Source: Ipomoea triloba (taxonomy: Eukaryota; Streptophyta; Magnoliopsida; Solanales; Convolvulaceae). From it: 64,000 bases of DNA. The notes under the pieces are model-generated. The model was not told the DNA's origin. It saw only the letters and a list, made by a program, of their open reading frames with translations, and did no database searches. Shown here one piece after another: positions 35,251 through 47,600 of the stretch. Position 1 is the first letter of the stretch, and each line of letters starts with the position of its first letter. The DNA lies in contig NC_044917.1 in NCBI RefSeq assembly GCF_003576645.1, positions 18,139,151 to 18,203,150 of the forward strand, in the 5' to 3' direction. A program made the position numbers and the translations under genes.

Positions 35251-35994
35251 AATCTTTATAAGATTTATAAAAGTCTGGAAAATGGTCCAAACCTGTACAT
35301 GGGAAATGATTCTATGGTGAAAGCTAAGTCAAAGGGGTTGGATAAGTTTAGTTGTTGCTTACTTCTGGAAAGAAACTAACACTCACAGATGTGTATCATG
35401 CCCCAGATGTTAGAAAAAATTTAGTTTCTGGCATTGTGTTAAACAAGTGTGGTTTTAAACTTGTGTTTGAAGAAGATTGTTTTATTTTATCCAAGGCCGG
35501 TATGTTTGTAGGCTAAGGATTTCTAAGCTGTAATATGTTCAAGTTAAATATCCGTAAAGTTGATGGTTCTGTTTACACAGTATGTACATCATCTTTATGG
35601 CATTTTCGCTTATGTCACGTAAATTATGTGCGTTTATTTGACATGGCTAAAGATGAATTAATTCCATCATTTGAATTAAACAAGGAACCATACAATGCAT
35701 GCATGTTGAATAAAATAACGAGGAATGCTTTTCCTAGTATAAAAAGAAATTCAAATTTACTTGAATTAGTGCACAGTGACTTGTGTGATTTTCATAGCAC
35801 CCCATAACTGGGAAATAAGAAATATGTTGTCACCTTCATTGATGACTATTTGAGATTTTGGCATTTTGCTATGTGTATCTCCTGAATTCTAAGGATGAGG
35901 CCTTATTAAAATTTAAAATATTTAAATTGGAGGTGGAATTGCAAATTAATCGGTCGGTAAAAGTTTTACGTACTGACAGGGGTGGTAGTATTAT
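35196..35994 (+). pseudogene. Copia protease and integrase N-terminal part, broken
   Basis: Protease active-site region WWVDTG at 35204-35221, then a frameshift. 35535-35807 has the GAG-pre-integrase zinc-binding pattern (LWHFRLCHVN, then the Cys pair region) and the integrase start LVHSDLCDF, with a stop at 35805-35807. 35820-35870 (KKYVVTFIDDY) and 35957-35994 (VKVLRTDRGG) are integrase core motifs. The reading is then interrupted by the LTR element inserted after GACCC. Confidence 0.82.
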
Positions 35995-35999
35995 GACCC

Positions 36000-36225
36000 T
36001 GTAACACTTACCACTATTACAGCGGCACGTTTGGTTCACAGAATGAATTTGGAAGGAATAGGGATACTATTTCACAGGGAATGGAATAGGTAAGGAATAA
36101 GACAAGAATTGTATTATGTTGTTTGGTTCGCTGAAGCAATACACTTTAGGAATTGTATTCCAATGTTGATTGGTTAAAGTAATAGAAATGAAATAGGTTT
36201 TAAAGACATAAATACCATTTTACAA

Positions 36226-36272
<47 letters not shown>

Positions 36273-36328
36273 ATCATAATCATTATTATTATTATTTTGA
36301 ATAATCATTATTATTATTATTATTATTA

Positions 36329-36376
<48 letters not shown>

Positions 36377-36473
36377 GCATGCATACACACATGTATGTTT
36401 GTTTATATCTAAGTTGCCTTTAATTAATAATTCTTTAATATAAATATTTGTTTTTATAATAATAATAATAATC

Positions 36474-36521
<48 letters not shown>

Positions 36522-37427
36522 TATTTGTTAGAGAGATACAGGGAGGTGAGAGGTTCACTCCTAGCCTAAGTTTTTGAGTTTGAATATGTGGTTAACATCC
36601 TTCATTTTTCTATATAAATACCTTAAGTAAATACAATTGTATATTTTCACTGACAGTTCTCTCTTGTTAACACACGCGCGCACACACACACACACAAATA
36701 TAAGGACATGGGACCCCGTGGTTAATTTTATTGTGGACCAGGTACTAATAAAATCACACACACACACATGTAGGTTGAGAAATTATTATTATTATTATGA
36801 ATTATAATATAATACAAAAGGGCATTTTCAGTATTATAGTATCAAAGCTATTCCCAAATACTTGGGAATAGCTAATACTAGGGGGGCCCCTAGGAATGGC
36901 TATTCCCCCTACAAAGGGAATAGCTCATTCCCGGGAATGCTATTCCTAGGAATAAAATGGCGAACCAAACAGTGGTATAGTCTATTCCCGGGAATGGTAT
37001 TCCATTCCCGTATTCCACGAACCAAACACGTTGTTACATTATTATAATATAGGTAGTAAATTATAATAATTAAGGTAATGCATTATTTGGTGCATTACTT
37101 CCATACAAGCTTATGCTAATTAAGGTAAGACTTAATGGTAATTGGAAGTGTAATTAGGGAAGGAATACATTACCATATTGATGGCATATGGATAATATAA
37201 ATAGAGCCCTTTGGTCCTCTCACTGCTCGAACATTCATTCCTCTACACCATCAAGAGAGAGTTGAGAAAGTGAGAGAAACAGTACTATTACTCTGCTGCA
37301 ACAGTCCCGTGATTACACAACCTTCTTCAATTGGAAGCTATGGCTGGAGGTTAGTATTTTAAGGATCCGTTCATCCGTTCATCACGTATTCACGTGTTTA
37401 TGTTATTATGTGATTAATTAGCTTACA
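36000..37427 (+). repeat. 5' LTR of the LARD-like element, split by a MITE
   Basis: Bases 36000-36019 and 37034-37427 correspond to the intact 416-base LTR at 42696-43111. Confidence 0.85.
36020..37033. mobile_element. PIF/Harbinger-like non-autonomous element with microsatellites
   Basis: Compared with the unoccupied 3' LTR, 1014 bases are inserted at TTA, which is duplicated (36017-36019, 37034-37036). The ends GCACGTTTGGTTC and GAACCAAACACG are imperfect inverted repeats. A 3-base TTA/TAA target and the GTTTGGTT end word are typical of PIF/Harbinger elements. Inside are long (AAT)n and (ATT)n runs (36225-36375, 36459-36520), CA repeats, and palindromic GGAATAGC/GCTATTCC words near the right end. 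No transposase. Confidence 0.75.
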
Positions 37428-37428
37428 G

Positions 37429-37442
37429 TTGGTATCATAGCC
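37429..37442 (+). promoter_or_regulatory. Primer-binding site of the LARD-like element
   Basis: TTGGTATCATAGCC directly after the 5' LTR differs by one base (T for G) from the usual initiator-methionine tRNA site TGGTATCAGAGC. Confidence 0.7.
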
Positions 37443-37671
37443 TGATTTATCTCAGCCTAGCCTTAATGTTTTGATTGCATATATTATATATTATTATGTG
37501 AATATCTATATGCAATTGGTTTGGACTGCTAAATTTTTTTTTCTGCATTCAGTATATATATATTTCAGTTTGTAATGTTTTTTTTTTTGTTTTGTTTGTT
37601 CGGGAATTTGTGTATTCTGCATAAAAGAAACAACAAACAAAATAAATAATTTTGTTTGAATTTAATTTTAA

Positions 37672-38100
37672 GAGTTTATTACCAAAATGTCCTTCGACTA
37701 TTGCGAAATTACCAATTTGGTCCTCGACAATTTTTTGTGCCCAATTAAGTCCCTCGACTTTGAAAATTTTAACCAATTTGGTCCTCCGTTTATTTTGCCG
37801 TTAAACATCCGTTAAATCGGGACCAAATTGGTAATTTTGCTATAGTCAAGGGACCAAATTGGTAATTAAATTTTCACTGAAATGGTCCCTTGACTATAGG
37901 AAAATTACCAATTTGGTCCCTTGACTATAGCAAAATTACCAATTTGGTCCCGGTTTTAAGGGATGTTTAACGGTAAAATAAACGGAGGACCAAATTGGTT
38001 AAAATTTTCAAAGTCGATGGACTTAATTGCGCACGAAAAATTGTCGAGGACCAAATTGGTAATTTCACAATAGTCGAGGGACCATTTCGGTAATAAACTC
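37672..38100. mobile_element. Mutator-like foldback MITE with 9-bp target duplication
   Basis: 429 bases whose two halves are near-perfect reverse complements (ends GAGTTTATTACC and GGTAATAAACTC). It is flanked by TAATTTTAA at 37663-37671 and 38101-38109. A 9-base duplication with long terminal inverted repeats is the Mutator signature. The halves are built from repeated ACCAAATTGGT words, so the whole can fold into one long hairpin. No gene. Confidence 0.85.
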
Positions 38101-38109
38101 TAATTTTAA

Positions 38110-41100
38110 TATTGAATTTTCAGTTAAATTGTATTAAGTGTTACAATTTATTTATGGATCGGAGTATGAGTAATTGATATGCATAATCTAAGCATGCCTT
38201 ATATGTTTTATTGCAATAATTATTTCATTGTTATAATTACGTCTTTAGAAAAGCATGTTCATTAATAATTGAATTTAGAGCCTTTTAGGACTGAATTATA
38301 TGCTTATTATGCATGTTTTAGTGCCTTTTAGGTGAATTTATTGCCTTTTAAGAATAGATTATGCATATTCTTACTTTTTCAGTTATTATTCCGTTCATCT
38401 TTTTTAAAAGGATTTCAAAACACCTAAAGTACATAAAACTTTTCATAGTTTTACCCTATTTAAAGCCTTATCCTTAGGTGAATCTACATTTATACAGATC
38501 AACCAAACGATTTTACTTCAAATATGAGAACACATTATTTAGGGAAGTTTCTTGGGGAGGAATACTAGTTCCCTGGCCCTGGCTTAAAACGCCTTGCTGG
38601 CTAAAACCGTCATATTGCTACTAGTCCCCTTGTGACGCTACTCTGTCTAATGAGTTGGTTTTTAATGGCACCTCAGCACCATCCAACTTTCCTGGGAGTA
38701 TACCTAAGGATTGTCTATCATGTTTTGGTTTAATTTGTTTGATTAGGTTTTAAATACCCTTGCCATTGTGATTATATTTAATTTTGGTTAATTAAAGAGT
38801 AGCTACAACATCTTTAATTTACTGAAATTACATATTAAGTATTAATCACATAAAGTTTAGGCAAGAACCTTGTAGTTAACTCTACGTTATATGGCAAAAT
38901 TTAGCCCACATGCAATTTTGTTATATTTGTACGGTTCATTAGGATGAAATACTAAACAATGATCATAATTGCCCACAGGGATTATGTATCGGCATATAGT
39001 TTGGTAGGTTTGTCATTAAGGGTGGAAAAATCATACCCAAACCGTACCCATTCCGTTTCCACCATTCAGTTTTTGATAATATTATGTACTTCAGTTACTC
39101 TCTCTTTATTATGTGTCTTAAAAATCCTAACCAAGCCTTAAGTTAACCACTAATTTGGACTAGTCACATATTTTATCTTTACAAATATGAAAACATTAAG
39201 AAGGTGTCTTACCGTAATTTGGTTGTCATTGTTAAATATTAATGTTGGTTATAATGTTGATTACTACCATCAAATATTTTAATTAATGAAATCATTAATA
39301 TCAATATGGTATTCAGTTATAAATCCTGAATTGTTTCCAATTAAGTTTATGTGACAATGTTCCAGTTAAAAAAATATTTTGGTCATTATTATGTTTTTGG
39401 CATTTTTCGGAGTTTAAATTTTATTAAGTTTCAAAATTATATCTGAGAACGTTTCTACAATTAGTGGTTTTAACTATTGTTTTTCCATATTTAGTCTCCT
39501 ATTTAATGTGATAATATTATTATGACTATTGCTTTTTGGATTGTTTGCAATTTGCCATTAATGATAATAATATTATTAATTGGGTTATGGAGAATCAATT
39601 TAGTAATTTTGGAAAAACATATTTGCTAAGGCAACTGGCTATTGCCACTAATTCCATAATTCTTTAAGTTCTTTGAATTATTATTTTAGTTCGTTATATC
39701 CATATTTGGTTAAGTATGAATAATGAATTTTTAGTGTAAATTCGTACTTTATAGTTGGTTCATACTCTTTAGATTGTTTCATGAATTTGATCACATTAAG
39801 TGCATAATATTAGGATTAATTATGCAATTAGGATTTGTGAGATTTTGATTTACAAATGACAAAATATATATTTTTTTGGTTAGATATTGTTGGAATTTGT
39901 AAATTCGGTCTATTTCTCATAAATTTGATCTTTATGTATTAAAAACATTTTTACTAGGTTTAAAGTTTGAAATTTCAAAGTATATATTTATTACTTTACT
40001 ATTCAAAAAAAATAAAATTGGGTCTCTTTGGTTTGGACTCATTAGAGTTTGAATATTAAGTTTATGCTTTAAAAGCTAATATTAAAAATTGTCTTAAGTT
40101 ATGCGATTTTTTTAGAATATATGAGTTAAATGCCTAATTTTATGCATATTAATTTGTCCAACGCATAATATTTTGTTAAGCAAAATATTTTTTTTTATGC
40201 CTTTAGCAATGCATAAATTTAGGATGAAATTATATTAGCTCCTAATTAAGTTGGACTTATGCATAAACTTTAGTTACGGTAGTGACTGAACTTAGTACTT
40301 TTGGACCGTTGATTTAGCTCGCCCATTTAAGCTTTAATCATTGGTGAACCATGTAAATTTGGTGTATACCCTACAATTTTTATTTTAGGTTTATACCCCT
40401 AAACAATTATACATTGAGTGCATATGAATTGAGGAGGCATACTAGTTTTATGGCCATGACTTAAGAACATCTTGTGCCACTAGTCCCCTTAAATATCATA
40501 TATTTGGATTTTCCCATCACTATCTGGTATAATCTGTTTGTTAAAATTTTAATTATTCCTTGCCAATGTGATTTGATTTCAGTTCATTAAAGAATAGCCA
40601 TAGCATCTTTAATTTACTGATTTCTCTTCAGCTTCAATCACATAAAAGTTAGGCAATGAATTGATAATTGTCTAGTGATCTTATAATTTGGTTGGGGAGT
40701 AGCCACATCATCCTTTAATCATTTAAAATTATATATTGAGCGATTTATCTTGATCACATAAAGTTTTAGACATATCATTTGTGATTAATTGTATTTAATA
40801 TGATGGAATTTAACCAACATGCAATTTCGTTATATTTGTATGATTAATTAGGATTAAATACTGGACTATGATCATAATTTAGCCCACAGGCAATTATGTA
40901 TCAAAATGTAGTTTAGTAGTTTTATCAGTAATGATAGAAATAAATAAATTTATTTATTTTATGGTTATTTGTAAATAATTTCCATCTCTATCATAAAGTT
41001 TAATTTTATGATGCAAACTTTAGATCATATTTCTTAATTTACCCACAAGGATTAAGAAAAGGAACATGATTTCTTAAGTTTTATCATAATAGTTGTAATG

Positions 41101-42695
41101 AATCTCGTTGATTAAAACTTTAGCCTACATGCAAGTCTTATATCACTTGATTTTTCAGCTCATTTGATAATTGTTTCATCATAAAATTTTAGTTGGATCT
41201 AATTGAGTAAAATTTTAGCCCACAGGTAAGTTTTATGTCTCTAGATTCTTCTGTCCATTTAATAATTGAGATGAAATTTTATCATAAGGATTTTAATTGG
41301 ATTTAATAGAATTAAAACTTTAGCCTACAGGCACGTTTTATGTCAATAAATCCATCACCCATTTGATAATAATTTTATCACAATTTCTTAGAATTTAGTT
41401 CAATTATACTTCTAAGTATTCATGGTTTGCATTGGCAAAACATGCATTTAGTTACAATCCCAAAATTTAACCACTTTTATTAATTATTTCGCGAATCTTG
41501 CTCGGTTATTTGGACTAACTGTAGTAAGTTACGTGATATATTCGATATACCTCTTTTTGTTTCCAAGAATTAAAATGTATCTCTTCGAGCCAAATTCCAA
41601 CTTGGTTTTGGAAAGTGTATTTTATTATTTTAGTATGTCCAACTATGGTGGGAGTTATGTCCTCATTAGTTATTACTTTAGTATGCCCAACTAATGGTGG
41701 GAAACTATATCTTCATTATTTAGTTGGTCGAATCAATTGTGAATACATATATCATTAATTTTGCTGAAGAATATTTTAATCAGTGGGAGTGATCATTTAG
41801 AAAAAGATCATTAAAATGCTCCACTAAAGATTCCACAAGTATCAATCTTGTATTTGTTCATATAAATTCATAAGTTCAAATTATTGAACATTTGATTGTG
41901 CAACATATTTATGAAAATGGTGTAACAATATTAAGGAGTTTATTAGAACAAAACATTTAACTTGTGATACACTGTTATTTAAATAAATTATTTAGCATGT
42001 AATAGAGTCTTTAGTTTCTTCAAAATTGATCCTGGCCATTTTTGGTTTGTAAGGCTCAAGACAATTTTGCAAGACATAACAGTAAGACTCATAATGTTCA
42101 GTTCATTATAAAGTGGACCTTAAAGTTATTTGGGAAGTTATGGTGTATATTTAAAATTCCACATTTATGGACTTAGAATTTTAGTTTATTGTCTAAGTTG
42201 TTGGAATGCTTCTATGACTAAACTATCCTTTGGCTATTTTGATGAGTGGGAGTGACAGACGTGTCAACTCCAAGCTCTTGGCCGTTAGAGGTAGTGCTTA
42301 AGTTAAGTTATAAAACTAGTCATGGAACGTAGTTAGCATTATGCTAACATCAAGAGAGATCTCTACTTAAGATCTAGTTAAAGAAATGGGGCTTTCGCCC
42401 ACTTTGTAAATTGTATACATACATTCAGTATTCAGTTTTAATGAAATTCTTTTGCTTTCAGACATTTATCTCATTTAAGTTTGTACACCTTTATTTTATT
42501 GAGATAATGTATTTCAGTTGGACTTGAAATAAACATATGATTTGTTTCGTTAAGTTTTTTTGTTTCCTAAATTAAGTGCTCAAAAACAGTTTGCATTTGA
42601 TCATAATGAATGCTACTCGTTTTAAGGAGGACATATCAGTATGGTTGGTGTTTTCTGATTTTTTGGGTTATGGAGTTTTGCACCAAGTGGGAGAA
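38110..42695 (+). other. Non-coding interior of the LARD-like element
   Basis: 4.6 kb without a long frame. It contains diverged direct repeats: ACTAGTTCCCTGGCCCTGGC near 38565 resembles 40440, and TTTAATTTACTGA with AATCACATAAA recurs near 38815, 40605 and 40735. A word of the form (T)TTAGCC(C/T)ACA(T/G)GCAA recurs at least six times between 38895 and 41340. The rest is AT-rich. 42683-42695 is the purine tract before the 3' LTR. Confidence 0.7.
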
Positions 42696-43111
42696 TGTAA
42701 CACTTACCACTATTACATTATTATAATATAGGTAGTAAATTATAATAATTAAGGTAATACATTATTTGGTGCATTACTTCCATACAAGTTTCTGCTAGTT
42801 AAGGTAAGACTTAATGGTAATTGGAAGTGTAATTAGGGAAGGGATACATTACCATATTGATGGCATATGGATAATATAAATAGAGCTCTTTGGTCCTCTC
42901 ACTGTTGGAACATTCATTCCTCTACACCATCAAGAGAGGGTTGAGAAAGTTAAAGAAACAATACTGTTACTCTGCTGCAACAGTCCCGTGATTACACAAC
43001 CTGATTACACAACCTTCTTCAATTGGAAGCTATGGCTGGAGGTTAGTATTTTAAAGATCCGTTCGTCACATATTCACGTGTTTATGTTATTACGTGATTA
43101 ATTAGCTTACA
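42696..43111 (+). repeat. 3' LTR of the LARD-like element
   Basis: 416 bases, TGTAAC...TTACA. An extra 15-base duplication (CTGATTACACAAC) at 42999-43016 is absent from the 5' LTR. Confidence 0.85.
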
Positions 43112-43430
43112 GACCCGCCATTTTTCTAATCTGTGGGTATCATTCATGAGACCACAACACCCTATGCATCATAACAAAATGATGTAGCAGAAATGAAAAA
43201 TAGAGTGCTCAAGGAAATGGTAAACTGCATGTTATCAATTTTCGGTCTGAGTGAAGGTTTCTGGCGAGAAGCCATGTTGACTGCATGCTATGTACTCAAC
43301 AGAGTTCCAAATAAAAGAAATAGGGTAACACCCTATGAGCATTGGCACAACAGAAAACCGAACTTGAATTACTTAAAAATCTGGGGGTGCAGGCAGGGTC
43401 GTGATATGGTTGCCGGATCCTAAACGAAAG
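43112..43430 (+). pseudogene. Copia integrase C-terminal part
   Basis: Continues the integrase cut at 35999 (DDE core downstream of RTDRGG). It reads GIIHETTTPYA, QQNDVAEMKNRVLKEM, then FWREAMLTACYVLNRVPNK and TPYEHWHNRKPNL, standard for plant copia integrases. A TAA at about 43128 and a TAG at about 43185, in place of usual residues, show decay. After 43430 the frame is lost, though 43440-43600 still carries weak similarity. Confidence 0.8.
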
Positions 43431-43628
43431 GCCCTGGGGAAAAGGGCATTAATTATATTTTTATAGGATATGCTGTACACAGTAAAGCATACCAGTTCTA
43501 TGTTACAGAACCAAATGACTTTATTTCGGTCCATACCGTAATAAAGTCCCGGGATGCTATATTTAATGAAAATCGATTCTCATCAATAAATAGAACCAAG
43601 GATTTAATTCCTAGTTCTAGTGAGTTTA

Positions 43629-43714
43629 AAGTTGACTCGTTGTGCTTCAGTAGGTTGAGAAAATAGCTATGGACAGATACTACATTGTAATAGAGTCAGT
43701 AGTACTAAAAAAAA
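43629..43714 (+). mobile_element. 5'-truncated SINE in the copia element
   Basis: Matches the 3' half of the SINE at 31734-31908 (CTTCAGTAGGTTGAGAAA, ACTACATTGTAA, GAGTCAGTAGTACT) and ends in a short A run. Flanked by AGTGAGTTTA at 43619-43628 and 43715-43724, a 10-base target duplication. Confidence 0.75.
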
Positions 43715-43879
43715 AGTGAGTTTAGAATTGATGATCAAATGTATGATCATGCAGTGTCAAAGAAACCAGTACTTAAAAAAAGTAAAAGAGCAAGAAAAGA
43801 AAAAACATTTGGTCCAGATTTCCAAATGTATTTAATTGAATGATAAAGGGAGTCTACATAGACTAAAAATCTATATTAT

Positions 43880-45379
43880 TTTAATATAGAAGATGATCCT
43901 AAGACTTATGAGGAAGCTATAAATTCTCATGATGTTGCTTTCTGGAAAGAAGCAATTAATGATGAGATAGATTCCATCATGGGAAACAATGAATGATTCT
44001 GACTAATCCACCAAATGGTTGTAAACCAATAGGTTGCAAGTGGATTTTCAAAAGGAAAATAAAAGTTGATGGTTCAATAGACAAATATAAAGCCAGGCTT
44101 GTCGCACAAGGCTTTAAACAAAAAGAAGGAGTTGACTTCTTTGACACTTATGTTCCAGTAGCAAGGATTGCTACTATTAGATTGTTAATTGCCATTTCGA
44201 CTATACACAATCTAATAATTCATCAAATGGATGTTAAGATTACATTCTTAAATGGTGAATTAGAGGAGGAGGTTTACATGAAACAACCTGAAGGTTTCTT
44301 GGTTGCAGGACAAGAACATAAGCTTTGCATGTTGATAAAGTCTCTTTATGGCTTGAAACAAGCACCCAAGCAATGGCACGATCGATTTGATCAAGTTGTG
44401 CTAAAGAATGAGTACAAGATAAATCAGTCTGACAAATGCATCTACAACAAATTTAATAATCAAAGGCAAGGAGTTATCATTTGCTTGTATGTAGATGACA
44501 TGTTAATTTTTGGAACTAATTTGGAAAAAATTAAAGAAACTAAAGAGTTTCTCAGTTCCAGTTTCTCCATCAAAGATTTAGGAGAAGTAGAAGTGATTAT
44601 TGGAATAAGAATTACTAAGGTACATGATGGTGTTAGATCGACACAATATAATCTCATTACATTGAGAAAGTGTTAAAAAGTTTTAATCACTTAACTGGTT
44701 CTCTAGTTTCTACACCTATGGACCCTTCATTGAAGTTAATTCCAAATGAAGGTGATCCGGTGTCTCAGTTGGAGTATTCTAAAGTGATAGGATGCCTAAT
44801 GTATGCTATGACAAGTACTCGGCCCGTGCATTTGCAGTAGGGAAGATGAGTAGATACACTAGTAATCCTAGTGCAGTACATTGGATGACATTAAAAAGGA
44901 TACTAAAATATTTGAATAAAACCATTAATTATGGTTTGATATATTCAAAAGATATTTCCATCCTAGAAGGATATTCTGATGCTAGTTGGATATCAAATCA
45001 GGAAGATTATTCCTCAACTAGTGGATGAGTTTTTCTGCTTGGAGGAAGCGCTATTTCCTGGGCTTCTAAAAAGCAAATGTGTATTTCTGATTAACTATGC
45101 AATATGAATTTATTGCATTAGCTTTTGCATGCAAAGAAGCTAAGTGGCTAGGGAATTTAATTATGCAAATTCCAGTTTGGCCAAAGCCGATGTCACTAAT
45201 TTTGGTACATTGTGACAACGCTACTACATTGGCCAAAGCATATAACAACGTTTATAATGGCAAGTCAAGACACATAGGCATGCGACATAGCTATGTGTGG
45301 AGCTCCTAAATAATGGTGTTGTAGCACTAGACTTTGTACGGTCCCGGTTCAATTTAGCGGATGCATTTACTAAAGCCTT
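43880..45379 (+). pseudogene. Copia reverse transcriptase and RNase H, broken
   Basis: 43895-43985 holds the RT start (YEEAINSHDVAFWKEAI). 43993-44676 is an open 227-codon stretch with GCKWIFKRK, KARLVAQGF, QMDVKITFLNG, SLYGLKQAP and the catalytic YVDDM at about 44485-44500. 44697-45028 continues with the region before RNase H and ends at a TGA replacing the Trp of GWVFLL. 45097-45310 is RNase H (QYEFIALAFACKEAKWL, LVHCDNATT). 45340-45379 reads NLADAFTKA and is cut there by the gypsy element. Confidence 0.85.
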
Positions 45380-45603
45380 TGTAACACCCCGGCTCGGCTT
45401 TACCGTGCATCCGGGGTAGTTACCGCCACACCTAGACTGAACCCAATCAAATCAAGATAGAGTTCACTCTAGATGCACAGGCTGAAGATAGGGAAATTGT
45501 TTCATATCGTCAAAACCCGTCATAACTTCATATATGTATATATGAGTAGCAAAAGGGTAGCTATACTAGCTACAAATATGTACAAGAGTTTTCTTTCGGC
45601 CCA

Positions 45604-45915
45604 TTAGAACAAAGTTTGGGTTATTCTCTCCTCTAAAACCTCGATGGGGTAGAACTCATAATTCGCCTGAACAACATCCATGAAACACAATGGACTACTG
45701 GGAACAGGAGACCAGACAGGTACAACCGGGTGAACAGGAGCAGGAACAGGATCAGGAGCATAAGCCGGAGCTGGAGGATCAGGAGCGAAGCCGGGAGTAT
45801 ACGGGTTGTCGCCCGCTAGATACTGTACAAAAACATCATAGTCTAAGGTAGGAAACATGAACTCTGATAAGTCATCAGAGTTCCCGGGGCTGCACGAGCC
45901 CACACTAGGCTGCAT
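45604..45915 (-). other. LTR-borne open frame, proline-rich (3' LTR copy)
   Basis: 103 codons, preserved at the same place in the other LTR (52517-52894). It encodes an acidic start (DDLSEFMFPTLDYDVFVQYL), then a Pro/Ala/Asp repeat (PDPPAPAYAPDPVPAPVHP), then a conserved tail. Not a family I recognise. It may be a chance frame in GC-richer LTR sequence or a leader-type product. Note it sits near the 3' end of the LTR in transcription sense. Confidence 0.35.
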
Positions 45916-46295
45916 CTAATAAAGGACAAAATGAAGTGTAGTTAGCACGACGGCTAAGTAAGGACATCCATTGTCACTCAAAAGTAAACAAAGGTTTCGA
46001 AAATATAATAATTTGAAAGCTGTAAGCTTTACCCATAAGTTGAAAATCTACCTGCAACCAGATTATCAACCGTAGAAATAAAGTAGAGTATTCGACATGA
46101 ATCAACTTTCACAACTTTACGTTTCCAGGAATTTTCATCATTTTTATCTCAAAGAGAGAGAGTTCAGCAGCACGTTTCGGTGCTCAAATTCGTCACATTT
46201 TATTCTTCCACGTAGTTACGGAGTAACTGAGTTTTCATAGTTAGAATTCACTTAGTTTCCCCCTGGATAAGTGTGAGGCCTTTTTGGAGTATTTT

Positions 46296-47090
46296 CAACA
46301 ACCTCGGGACACGGCACACAAGCCTCCCGCAGGTCAAACATCTCAACAACCTCGGGCCACGGCACACAAGCCTCCCGCAGGTCAAACATCTCAAAAATCT
46401 CGGGCCACGGCTCACAAGCCTCCCGCAGGTCAAACATCTCAACAACCTCGGGCCACGACTCACAAGCCTCCCGCAGGTCAAACATCTCAACAACCTTGGG
46501 TCACGGCTCATAAGCTTCCCGCAGGTCAAACATCGCAACAACCTCGGGCCACAGAACTCATGCCTCCCGCAGGTCAAACATCTCAACAACCTCGGGCCAC
46601 GGCACTCATGCCTCCCGCAGGTCAAGCATCTCAACAACCTCCGGCCATGGCACTCATGCCTCCCGCAGGTCAAACATCTCAACAACCTCGGGCCACGGCA
46701 CTCATGCCTCCCGCAGGTCAAACATCTCAACAACCTCGGGCCCCGGCTCACAAGCCTCCCGCAGGTCAAGCATCTCAACAACCTCGGGCCCCGGCTCACA
46801 AGCCTCCCGCAGGTCAAGCATCTCAACAACCTCGGGCCCCGGCTCACAAGCCTCCCGCAGGTCAAGCATCTCAACAACCTCGGGCCCCGGCTCACAAGCC
46901 TCCCGCAGGTCAAGCATCTCAACAACCTCGGGCCACGGCACTCATGCCTCCCGCAGGTCAAACATCTCAACAACCTCAGGCCACGGCACTCATGCCTCCC
47001 GCAGGTCAAACATCTCAACAACCTCAGGCCACGGCACTCATGCCTCCCGCAGGTCAAACATATCCTTCACGACTTGCACTCATGCCTCCC
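46296..47090. repeat. 48-bp tandem array in the 3' LTR, about 16 copies
   Basis: The unit contains CCTCCCGCAGGTCAAACATC and CAACAACCTCGGGCC. Variant types cluster: units with CACAAGCC at the left, CTCATGCC in the middle, then four adjacent nearly identical CCCCGGCTCACAAG units, then CTCATGCC units again. 48 is a multiple of three and the unit has no stop in three or more frames, so long open frames appear on both strands (for example 46284-47165 plus, 46248-47057 minus). They are by-products. Confidence 0.92.
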
Positions 47091-47394
47091 GCAGGTCAAA
47101 CATATCCTTCACGACTTTATCCAGAAACTAAGGTTTTTAAAACATTCTTTCTTTCTTGGATTTAATTAGTATTTTCGCATAAAGTCTCAAAATGATTATT
47201 TCTATCAAAATATATTCCCAAGATATTCATATCTGTCTTTGACAAGAGTTACACTTGTTTCTTGAAAACACGATTTTTCTTCAACACCGATGTATATAAT
47301 TTATAAAATAATATTTGAACTTTCAGAAATTGAACTCGGGTGCCCGTAGGCCTTTCAAACATCATATCATGCAAGAGCAAAAATTACGGAAGAA

Positions 47395-47600
47395 AGTTCG
47401 GTCGAAAACAGAACCGCGCACCGCCGGACGCACGGCGGACGCGCGCGTCCGGCCGTTCGGCCGTGTTTCCGAAACACTGGACACCAACGGACGCGCAGTG
47501 GACGCGCGTCCATGGTCGCGTCCGGCCTTTCGGCCGTGATGCCGAAACACTGGACGCCGATGGACGCGCGTCCAAGGCCGCGTCCATCCGAATCTGCCAA
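47395..47600. other. CpG-rich block in the 3' LTR
   Basis: About 200 bases with palindromic GGACGCGCGTCC words, repeated CGTCCGGCC and CCGAAACACTGGAC, in otherwise AT-rich DNA. The same block occurs at 54835-55060 in the 5' LTR. Possible regulatory or methylation-prone region; function not shown. Confidence 0.7.

Larger units (their letters stand above)
36000..43111 (+). mobile_element. Non-coding LTR element (LARD-like) nested in the copia integrase
   Basis: The LTRs are 36000-37427 (with a MITE inside) and 42696-43111 (416 bases), both starting TGTAAC and ending TTACA. The target duplication GACCC is at 35995-35999 and 43112-43116. A primer-binding-site-like TTGGTATCATAGCC follows the left LTR, and a purine tract (AAGTGGGAGAA) precedes the right LTR. 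The 5.3 kb interior has no gag-pol frame, as in large retrotransposon derivatives, and depends on another element for its proteins. LTRs differ by roughly 4% by eye. Confidence 0.85.

Noticed and set aside
36174..36392. Poly-Asn frame on the minus strand
   Set aside because: It translates (AAT)n and (ATT)n microsatellites in a MITE.
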